DNA of 64,000 nt from CAZDDI01 sp964504195 (lineage in GTDB: Bacteria; Chloroflexota; Anaerolineae; B4-G1; SLSP01): contig CAZDDI010000006.1 in NCBI GenBank assembly GCA_964504195.1, positions 1 through 64,000 on the forward strand, read 5' to 3'. Each line of letters starts with the position of its first letter. Positions within the stretch are counted from its first letter, which is position 1. Shown piece after piece: positions 57,651 to 64,000 of this stretch. Made by a program: the position numbers and the translations under genes. Under the pieces are notes generated by a model that saw only the letters and a program-made list of their open reading frames with translations, had not been told where the DNA came from and made no database searches.

Positions 57651-57697
57651 CACGGTTTGGGTCCGTGAGGTCCGGGGTTCGAATCCCCGCGCCCCGA
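57651..57697 (+). other. attR with displaced tRNA-Pro 3' half
   Basis: The 22-base core equals attL. The following bases still form a T-arm CGGGG-TTCGAAT-CCCCG and the acceptor strand CGCCCCG plus A. Compared with the intact tRNA, two base pairs of the T-stem differ but stay paired. This is most likely the host's original 3' half, now without its 5' half. Confidence 0.93.
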
Positions 57698-57718
57698 TTG
57701 TCAGGCACAAAAAAACAA

Positions 57719-57765
57719 AATGCGTGGAATGTGATCTTTATTCACATTCCACGCATTCTGTTTTT
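57719..57765 (+). terminator. Strong intrinsic terminator, probable original tRNA-Pro terminator
   Basis: A 16-base perfect stem, AATGCGTGGAATGTGA with its complement at 57742-57757, a 7-base loop, then TCTGTTTTT; A-rich before the stem, so it works in both directions. It lies 20 bases after the displaced tRNA half, as a tRNA terminator would. Confidence 0.9.
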
Positions 57766-57869
57766 GACGGGGTTATGCTGGTACCCGTCAGAAAATTCCA
57801 CTATCAGCCGAGACATGGCACTAATTTCTACCAGCACCACTAACGTCATCATGAATTTTCGGATGGGTT

Positions 57870-59501
57870 CTAAGGCAAACCACCTAACTCGAATGTAAAG
57901 CCAAGGATGTTAATCAGTACAGTATCCACATCATCCGGCCAGGAAAATTGCAGTTCAAAACGTTGCGTTCCCCCTGGGTTAATCGTCCAGGGCAGAAGCG
58001 GCGTGGAGGCACGTAATTCGGTCTCGCCCCGGCTAGAAGTCAGCTGGACATCACTGAGCGTGACGTAGAGCGGTTGCTCACCTACATTGCGTAATTCACC
58101 ATTGACCACAATGACATCGCGAGTGCTATCGGCGAACGCATCGGCAAGCGAGACCTGCGGCTGCGCCGGCTCCGGCTGCGCAGGCTCGTAGGGAATGGGG
58201 AAGCGGGCCATATTCTGTGGCACGGTAGGATCAGCCCGGAAAATCCAGGTAAGCGGCAACTTGAGGTCCTTCGGGACCAGGTAACCGACGCTCACATCGG
58301 CGCTCTCACCAGGGGCCAAAGCATAGAGTAACGGCCCATAATCACCATCCTCTGAAACCCCGCGACTCTCCGACCATTGTTGACCATTCCCATCTTCCAA
58401 GATCATATTGAACAATGCCGGGTTGATCTCAGTCGCACCAGTATTAGTAACGCTGAACTCAATGAAAAATTGTAGGTTTTGGCTATCTTCAGGATCTTCG
58501 GAATCCCAAAAATCCTCGACTTCCACATTCAACCCCGTAAGATTTTGCGCAGCTCCCTCAGCCACGCTCTCCTCAGGCAAATAGCGCGCCTGCACCACCA
58601 GCCGATTATCCCCTGTATCACTCAACAACACCAGAGTCAAACCTGGTCGCTGCTGCGCCATCACCTCGGCAGTAGCACTACTGCTCACCCGTCGTGATTC
58701 AGGGCTACCGAAGACCAGAGTCACACCGCTGCTCAGGGCCATGGTGAAGCGAGCGCTGCTGTCCAGTCCAGCAAGCCGGGCAGCGGTATACTCTGTATGC
58801 GGTAAGCCGATCACATAATTGATTACCGTCCCGTAAACCCAAACCGCGGTATCCTTATCGGCAGGCATGGGCCAGCGTCCGGCTTCGGGTATCACAGCCA
58901 CCACCGGGTAGTCCACGTCATCTATGGTAAGTAGTGCTGGCGTTGCAGAGTGTAGCGGCGAACCGTTCTGTTGCAGGATATATTGATCAGCAGGAATGAT
59001 AGGCGGGGAGAGAAAAGTGCTAAGTTTGCTAATGGAAAGTGGTTCAGCGTCGCTGACAGGGCGTGCGGAAAAGCGCGAGAGCAGCGCAGCCAACCCCAAT
59101 ACCAGCACGATGATACAGCCCAACATCAAGAGCAACAAAATCCACACGGGAAAGCTCGGCAAGGACTTGCGCGGGGACGCAGAAGGAGAAGCAGAGACTA
59201 CTGGTGAGACTGTGCTCTCAGGTAAGGGCGCGGCAAGCAATACAGGCGGAGTCTCTAATTGAGGTAGCGGCGGTTCAACCGGCATCGCAGGCATGGGTTG
59301 GGAATCTGGCAACGCCTCAGAGGGCAAGGGCTGAACCGCACCCGCCGACGGGGGCGCGGGCAGCGGATCAATCGGCTCAGGCAAAACAGCTCCTCCCGAC
59401 GCAGAAGCAGACTCCGCCGGTGTCTCTAAAGTCTCCAGCGGTGGTGATTCTGGCAAGTCTGAGAGTTCAAACAAAGAAACAGGTTCTTCTTCACTCATCA
59501 A
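57870..59501 (-). CDS. Membrane protein with degenerate sortase-like domain and Ig-like region
   Basis: A 543-residue protein. The first 110 residues are Pro/Ala/Glu-rich and disordered, then one membrane helix (about 117-142). The region about 175-300 follows the sortase fold order (ATPALLTIDDVDYPVVAV ... LTLVLLSDTGDNRLVVQARYL), but the usual catalytic His and Cys positions are VYGTVIN and LLSDTG, so it should be inactive. The rest resembles DUF4352/telokin-like Ig domains (FFIEFSVTNTGATEINPALF and a second copy). It forms an operon with the upstream PPC protein. Confidence 0.7.
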   Translation of the reverse strand: MMSEEEPVSLFELSDLPESPPLETLETPAESASASGGAVLPEPIDPLPAPPSAGAVQPLPSEALPDSQPMPAMPVEPPLPQLETPPVLLAAPLPESTVSPVVSASPSASPRKSLPSFPVWILLLLMLGCIIVLVLGLAALLSRFSARPVSDAEPLSISKLSTFLSPPIIPADQYILQQNGSPLHSATPALLTIDDVDYPVVAVIPEAGRWPMPADKDTAVWVYGTVINYVIGLPHTEYTAARLAGLDSSARFTMALSSGVTLVFGSPESRRVSSSATAEVMAQQRPGLTLVLLSDTGDNRLVVQARYLPEESVAEGAAQNLTGLNVEVEDFWDSEDPEDSQNLQFFIEFSVTNTGATEINPALFNMILEDGNGQQWSESRGVSEDGDYGPLLYALAPGESADVSVGYLVPKDLKLPLTWIFRADPTVPQNMARFPIPYEPAQPEPAQPQVSLADAFADSTRDVIVVNGELRNVGEQPLYVTLSDVQLTSSRGETELRASTPLLPWTINPGGTQRFELQFSWPDDVDTVLINILGFTFELGGLP

Positions 59502-59513
59502 TAGGCCTCTTGA

Positions 59514-61073
59514 TCAAGGGATAGTGGACGGGACCGGCAACGGACTGATACGCACAATCAATTCCGGCGTGCTTGCATCCACATAACGATCCATGCCGAG
59601 CAGCGGCACGAGGACGCGCACTGGGCCAACTGTAGGCACACTAAAGGAAATTCGCCCTTGCTCATCAGTGTAACCGCGCGCCAGCTCTGTACCATTAGTA
59701 GTGGAGAGGGCGCGGGCAAAGAAGCCGGAAACCCCTTCACCGGCGCCCGGCTGACCGTCCTGATTGGCATCGTAATAAATGAGCAAGCCAAAAGTGCGTA
59801 CCCCGCCCGGCGTGGGAGTAGGGGTGAGAGGAACCGGTGTAGTAAGTGGACGAATGGACAGCTCAACAGTACTCCCCCCCGTGCCGTTACCATTTCCGTT
59901 ATCAGTGGGAGTAGGCAACGGCGAAGTGACTGGCGTCGGGGTAGCAGTAGGTCGCGGCGTGACGACTGGCGGCGTGATGGGATCCTTGCCTGGAGCTGGT
60001 GTGACGGTCCCCACAGCGCCAGGCGCGGTCATCTGACAGCGAAGTTTGTACTCGCTATCAGCAATGTCGGAAACCGACAAACGACCACCGTGCCCCACCT
60101 CAACATAGAGCCAACCCTCGTAAGTGCTGTAATACGAGTAATAGCTGCTATAATCGCCCAGCGCCCGGTCATCGTTACCTCCGATAGGATTGCGATTACC
60201 ATCAAAGAAGCGCATGTTAGTATCCACGCCAGGGTCCAGATCAAACGTCTCGCAGCTAAAGACCAGGCCCGGCTTAGCCCAAAGTTTAAAGTAATCATTG
60301 TCCACTTGCGCCCCTCCCCAGGGAACAAAGTTGAGGTTATAGGTCATGCTAGGAGCAATGATGGCCGCAGTGTCAAAATCGTAATTCGGCTCATAGTCAT
60401 CATGATCCCGACGCGGGGTAGGCGCAGGCCCGGGAGGTGTAGGCGAGGGCGTAGGTGTCGGGGTAGCCGTAGGTGTAGGGGCTGCGGCCCCTAACACCAA
60501 ACTATAGGTACTGGCCCGGTTGGAGCTCCAGCTACACTGACCACTACGTTGAAATACCTTAAAGTAGTAAGGCCCAATATCAGTTGCCTGAAAGGTAATA
60601 ATCGCCGAGTTACCATCGAAGGGATTACTATCTGTATAAACAGCAGTGCGGGTGCTGTCGTACAGCACCATGCCCAGGTCATAATTTGTGGTAAGATCCG
60701 GCACAGCACGCACCGTGTAGAGGTACCCCACGCTGGCATTATCCAATCGGTAATAATCGTCCCAGGCGGTGGCTAATGTAGGTGAGGTCACAGTACCAGC
60801 AGTGCCTTGAATCAACGTCTGCAAGGTGTAATTGGAAAGCGGGGCCGCGTTGTTAATATCATTACGATTGTAGGTTGGCTCAGCATCCCAAGTATCATAA
60901 AAGATGATACAAGTAGCGGGTGCAGTGAGAGGCGCTGGCAATTCGCTCGCCGCTTGCGCAGGAGACATGAACGCCCGCTTGCCACTTTCAGGAAACAAGG
61001 ACAACCACAAGAACGAGCTCGCCAGCAGCAAGGTTCCTGCCAGCAGCAACCACGTTGTTTTCAAGGCTTTCAT
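59514..61073 (-). CDS. Secreted protein with two PPC-like domains and Pro/Thr linkers
   Basis: A 519-residue secreted protein with a signal peptide (to about residue 42, AQA). Two pre-peptidase C-terminal-type beta domains follow (about 60-195 and 225-350, with DHDDYEPNYDFDTA and YYFKVFQRSG-type motifs), joined by PTPTPSP-type linkers. A third, SdrD_B/carboxypeptidase-regulatory-like domain lies at about 425-505 (LIYYDANQDGQPGAGEGVSG). It probably sits on the cell surface. It ends 12 bases before the membrane protein with the sortase-like region, which could hold or process it. Confidence 0.78.
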   Translation of the reverse strand: MKALKTTWLLLAGTLLLASSFLWLSLFPESGKRAFMSPAQAASELPAPLTAPATCIIFYDTWDAEPTYNRNDINNAAPLSNYTLQTLIQGTAGTVTSPTLATAWDDYYRLDNASVGYLYTVRAVPDLTTNYDLGMVLYDSTRTAVYTDSNPFDGNSAIITFQATDIGPYYFKVFQRSGQCSWSSNRASTYSLVLGAAAPTPTATPTPTPSPTPPGPAPTPRRDHDDYEPNYDFDTAAIIAPSMTYNLNFVPWGGAQVDNDYFKLWAKPGLVFSCETFDLDPGVDTNMRFFDGNRNPIGGNDDRALGDYSSYYSYYSTYEGWLYVEVGHGGRLSVSDIADSEYKLRCQMTAPGAVGTVTPAPGKDPITPPVVTPRPTATPTPVTSPLPTPTDNGNGNGTGGSTVELSIRPLTTPVPLTPTPTPGGVRTFGLLIYYDANQDGQPGAGEGVSGFFARALSTTNGTELARGYTDEQGRISFSVPTVGPVRVLVPLLGMDRYVDASTPELIVRISPLPVPSTIP

Positions 61074-61141
61074 ACCAGCCTCCTAAAGCAAATCAGTAAA
61101 AGACTTGTCTACCGTACATTTTCCAAGTGTATTCAGTTTTA

Positions 61142-61206
61142 GCCACGAATTAGCATGAATTTTACGAATTTCTTATTGTTTTCGTGTTAATTCGAGTGAA
61201 TTCATG
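61142..61206. repeat. REP-like imperfect inverted repeat (GCCACGAATTA type)
   Basis: GCCACGAATTAGCATGAATT faces AATTCGAGTGAATTCATGGC with an AT-rich centre. This type of degenerate element is widespread in bacterial intergenic DNA. It is in the first part of a 430-base gap between genes. Confidence 0.6.
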
Positions 61207-61268
61207 GCAAAAATCTACAAGTGTACGGTAGCAAATAAAAGACAAATCAAACGTAACTACTCAGCCTT

Positions 61269-61366
61269 GTCATTACGAGCCGCGTCTCCGCGGTATCCGT
61301 TCGTCTCCGAACGGCGCAATCTTGTTCATGGTTGCGATTGCTTCGCCGCAGACGGCTCGCAATGAC
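61269..61366. repeat. REP/MITE-like element with GTCATTRCGAGCCG ends
   Basis: GTCATTACGAGCCG at 61269-61282 is inverted at 61353-61366 (CGGCTCGCAATGAC). The inside contains another arm pair around GTTCGTCTCCGAACGG. This end sequence is that of a common bacterial repeat family. No ORF inside. Confidence 0.7.
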
Positions 61367-61438
61367 AAACACAGTCTTAGCCTGAGTAGTTACAATCAAA
61401 CAAAAGAAATATCAGTAATCACAAAGCCGCTCGTAGTA

Positions 61439-61473
61439 ACCGCTGTAGCGGTTCTCTCAACGGCTAAAGCCGT
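61439..61473. repeat. Twin short palindromes upstream of the uvrD end
   Basis: ACCGCTGTAGCGGT and ACGGCTAAAGCCGT, seven bases apart. They resemble the other paired GC-rich palindromes in host spacers (for example 11305-11351) and may end leftward uvrD transcription. Confidence 0.6.
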
Positions 61474-61504
61474 CACTACAAACTTAAATCGTGTCTACTA
61501 AACA

Positions 61505-63679
61505 TCAATGCTGCGACACCGCTTCCAAGGGCGCGTGCGTGGCCAGGAAGGTACGCTCCCCTGCGCCTGTATCAAAGAACAACACAGTGACCAACTCTTC
61601 GCCGTGTTCGATAACACTCTCGCGCACCACCCCATCGCCAAAACGCCGATGACGCACTGCCTGCCCCGGAGCAAACCGCTGGGCTACGGCTGGCGGCTCT
61701 GGACGCTTCTGTCGCCACGCCGGAACGTTCCAGTTAGTAGCGGGCTGCGTCAACACCGGGCGCTTGCGCACGACGCCGAGCATGGCTGGCGGAATGTCAT
61801 CTAAGAAGCGTGACGGAGCTGCCGGAGAACTTTCCCCATACCAGCTACGCCGGAAGGCATGGGTAAGATACAACCGATCTTCGGCGCGGGTCATGCCCAC
61901 ATAGAACAAGCGCCGTTCTTCAGCCAACTCGTGCGGCGTATCCAACGAACGGCTATGCGGCAATAAGCCCTCTTCCAAGCCAGTGATAAAGACAATGGGA
62001 AATTCCAGCCCCTTAGCACTGTGCAGCGTGAGTAACGTCACCGCCTGCACCTCGGCCCCCAACTCGTCCACATCGGCGACCAGGGCTACATCGGTCAGAA
62101 ATTCCTCCAACGCCAAACCAGGCGCTTCCGCAGCGACCGCGCGGAGCGCCAATACATTCTCCCAGCGTGCCTCACCCTCGTCAGTGCCGTCGCGCAAGTA
62201 GCCCTCGTAGCCGATAGCAGCAAGCACGGCATTAGTCAAATCGCGCACATCCGCACCCTGCACACGTAGCGCGTGCCACTCGGCCAGCATCTCGGCAAAA
62301 GGGCGTAAGGCCTTGGCGCCCCGGCTGCCCGCGTCGCTTTGCAGCAAGTGCAGCATCGCCTTATAGCAGCTACCGTGCGTCTGTCCCAGCGTCATCAACG
62401 AGGCCAGCGTAGTTTTTCCAATCCCCCGCCGGGGGACATTGACCACGCGCTGAAAGCTGATGTCATCATCAGGATTCAAAATCAACCGCAGGTACGCCAG
62501 CAAATCCTTGATTTCCCGACGCGAGTAGAACCGTGTGCCACCTACCAGCCGGTAAGGGATGGTTGCATAGACCAACGCCTCTTCTAAAGCGCGCGATTGC
62601 GCGTTGGTGCGGTACATCACGGCACAATCGCTGTAAGCATGACCGGCGCGACGCAGCGTCTCGATCTCCCGCGCCACGAACGTCGCCTCCTCAGCTTCGT
62701 CATACGCTTCATGTAAAGTGAGCGGGAGACCCTGCGGCTTGCGCGTGAAGAGCCGCTTGATGGTACGATCCGGGTTCGGCGCAATGAGCGCCTGGGCTGC
62801 ATCGAGAATTATTTGCGTAGAGCGATAGTTCTCTTCCAGCAGAATCTCCACCAGCCCCGGATAATCCCCACGCAGACGGGTAATGTTACGATAGTCCGCC
62901 CCGCGCCACGAATAGATGGATTGATCCTCGTCTGCAACAGCGTACAAGCTGCGATGCTCGCCCGTGAGCAGGCGCAACAACAGATATTGCGCCATGTTGG
63001 TGTCCTGGAACTCATCCACCAACACATAGCGATAGCGCTGGCTGTATTTCTCGCACAAATCGGCGTGCTCTTGGAAGAGCTTGACCGTTTCTACCAGCAG
63101 ATCGTCAAAATCCAACCCCTCGTTACCGCGCAGCGTCTCTTGATACCGCGCGTAGGCGCGCGCTACTACCTGGTCGTAGTAAGTGGCGACGGGATACGCA
63201 GCGGGCGACGTTAGCTCGTTTTTGGCGTGGGAAATCGCGTTGAGCAAGGAGGCCGGGCGGTAGCGCTTGTCGTCGAGATTGAGGTCTTTCACCACCTGCT
63301 TCATCACGGCAAGCTGGTCATCAGTATCGAAGATCAGGTAGTTACGCGAAAACCCCGCTGCATCCGCCTCGCGGCGCAACAAGCGCGCACAAATCGCGTG
63401 AAACGTGCCGATGCTCATCTGGAGCGCCGTATCGCCCGCCAACATGCGCGCGAGCCGCTCACGCATCTCGCGGGCGGCTTTGTTGGTGAACGTCACCGCC
63501 AACACCTGCCAGGGTGCGGCGTGCTGCTCCTGCAACATCCAGGCGATGCGGTGGGTCAACACGCGCGTCTTGCCTGACCCAGGGCCGGCCAGGACCAGTA
63601 CCGGGCCATCAGAGGCCCCCACCGCAGCCTGCTGCTGCGCATTCAACCCCGCCAACAGCGGGTGCGCGGAGTTATTCAT
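61505..63679 (-). CDS. pcrA: UvrD/PcrA-family DNA helicase
   Basis: A 724-residue superfamily 1A helicase. It starts LNAQQQAAVGASDGPVLVLA and has Walker A AGPGSGKT near residue 32, motif Ia VTFTNKAAREMRERL, DEFQDTN (motif II), motif III DEDQSIYSWRGAD, motif IV LEENYRSTQ, motif V LTLHSAKGLEFPIVF and motif VI EERRLFYVGMTRAEDRLYL. The C-terminus carries a PcrA-type tudor-like tail (VRHRRFGDGVVRE). It acts in nucleotide-excision and replication repair. The ATG has no Shine-Dalgarno sequence, and TATATT lies next to it, so translation may be leaderless. Confidence 0.96.
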   Translation of the reverse strand: MNNSAHPLLAGLNAQQQAAVGASDGPVLVLAGPGSGKTRVLTHRIAWMLQEQHAAPWQVLAVTFTNKAAREMRERLARMLAGDTALQMSIGTFHAICARLLRREADAAGFSRNYLIFDTDDQLAVMKQVVKDLNLDDKRYRPASLLNAISHAKNELTSPAAYPVATYYDQVVARAYARYQETLRGNEGLDFDDLLVETVKLFQEHADLCEKYSQRYRYVLVDEFQDTNMAQYLLLRLLTGEHRSLYAVADEDQSIYSWRGADYRNITRLRGDYPGLVEILLEENYRSTQIILDAAQALIAPNPDRTIKRLFTRKPQGLPLTLHEAYDEAEEATFVAREIETLRRAGHAYSDCAVMYRTNAQSRALEEALVYATIPYRLVGGTRFYSRREIKDLLAYLRLILNPDDDISFQRVVNVPRRGIGKTTLASLMTLGQTHGSCYKAMLHLLQSDAGSRGAKALRPFAEMLAEWHALRVQGADVRDLTNAVLAAIGYEGYLRDGTDEGEARWENVLALRAVAAEAPGLALEEFLTDVALVADVDELGAEVQAVTLLTLHSAKGLEFPIVFITGLEEGLLPHSRSLDTPHELAEERRLFYVGMTRAEDRLYLTHAFRRSWYGESSPAAPSRFLDDIPPAMLGVVRKRPVLTQPATNWNVPAWRQKRPEPPAVAQRFAPGQAVRHRRFGDGVVRESVIEHGEELVTVLFFDTGAGERTFLATHAPLEAVSQH

Positions 63680-63720
63680 AATATAGCCATTTTAACATGG
63701 AGCGGGCGATAAGCAAGGTA

Positions 63721-64000
63721 TCACTTTTCTCGCTTGCGCCGCACTTTTTTATCTTCCCGATCCACCTGATGTCCCCGGAAGGTAAGCCGGATGGGCGTGC
63801 CGGGAAAGGGGAAGACCTCACGAATACGATTCTCAAGGTAGCGCTCGTAAGAAAAGTGAATCAGGGCCGGGTTGTTAACGAAGAAAACAAATGTGGGCGG
63901 GGCAACCTCTGCCTGAGTGACGAAGTATAGTTTAAGGCGACGGCCTTGTTTAGTGGGCGGTGGATGCGCAGCAAACGCTTGCTTGATCATATCATTGAGC
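63721..64000 (-). CDS. der: GTPase Der (EngA), C-terminal part, cut by window end
   Basis: The last 93 residues of Der: the KH-like C-terminal domain (AAHPPPTKQGRRLKLYFVTQ ... PTFVFFVNNPALIHFSYERY) with a basic tail. Der is an essential ribosome-assembly GTPase (50S). The two G domains lie beyond 64000. It is 41 bases upstream of the uvrD/pcrA start and may be co-transcribed with it. Confidence 0.95.
   Translation of the reverse strand, partial: LNDMIKQAFAAHPPPTKQGRRLKLYFVTQAEVAPPTFVFFVNNPALIHFSYERYLENRIREVFPFPGTPIRLTFRGHQVDREDKKVRRKREK

Larger units (their letters stand above)
15111..57672. mobile_element. Siphovirus-like prophage / putative phage-plasmid, about 42.6 kb
   Basis: Bounded by a 22-bp perfect direct repeat that covers the anticodon arm of tRNA-Pro (15111-15132 and 57651-57672). 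It contains an integrase, a full head-neck-tail gene set, terminases, portal, lysis genes, primase-helicase, ParA, an FtsK-like motor, a CI-like repressor and a moron. No gene is visibly broken in the structural block, so it may be inducible. Nearly all genes read leftward; only integrase 1, the repressor and the lamin-tail gene read rightward. Confidence 0.95.

Overview
The window looks like a chromosome segment of a Chloroflexota bacterium, probably from the Anaerolineae/Caldilineae side. This is inferred from moderately high GC, the mix of Tex, a DUF1786 protein, a uridine-kinase/TGS fusion and Pro/Thr-linker secreted proteins. No marker gene in the window settles the lineage. It carries a complete siphovirus-like prophage of about 42.6 kb.

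Left host flank (1-15080): tex; two ABC-2 permease genes separated by a MntA-HepT toxin-antitoxin pair; two SAM methyltransferases with C-terminal zinc ribbons; small membrane proteins; a Mn/Fe-type CDF transporter. On the other strand lie a DUF1786 gene, a P-loop uridine-kinase-like fusion and a zinc-ribbon/TPR/beta-propeller protein. Two promoters (before DUF1786 and before tRNA-Pro) share an almost identical core. Positions 1-195 hold no gene that I can support.

Prophage (attL 15111 to attR 57672): integrated in tRNA-Pro(TGG). The left copy is a full tRNA. The right end keeps a displaced 3' half whose T-stem differs by compensated changes, followed by a strong terminator that is probably the tRNA's original one. 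Integrase 1 reads rightward at the left end. Nearly everything else reads leftward. In transcription order these are regulation and integrase 2, a membrane/lipoprotein set with an FtsK-like motor, ParA plus a ribbon-helix-helix protein, primase-helicase, a PP-loop (DndC-like) and radical-SAM pair, lysis, packaging, head, a compact five-gene cassette, capsid, connectors, tail tube, frameshifted tail chaperone, tape measure and tail tip. A CI-like repressor and a lamin-tail moron read rightward near attR, followed by a large iteron field.

Three things stand out. (1) A short palindrome (TTCCGCTAAT..ATTAGCGGAA and variants) recurs about 12 times, only inside the prophage, usually directly after a stop codon and at borders between functional modules. 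(2) The cassette at 29578-33535 joins an ECF-type sigma factor, a membrane-anchored HExxH peptidase, a caspase/CHAT-like protein, a secreted YadA-head-like repeat protein and a small membrane protein in translationally coupled order within the head genes. (3) ParA, an RHH protein, an FtsK-like motor, a second recombinase and three separate iteron sets suggest that the element can also live as a partitioned plasmid (a phage-plasmid).

Right host flank (57698-64000): a membrane protein with a degenerate sortase-like domain and an Ig-like region, a secreted two-PPC-domain protein, an intergenic region rich in REP-like inverted repeats, a UvrD/PcrA helicase and the C-terminal end of GTPase Der, which runs off the window.
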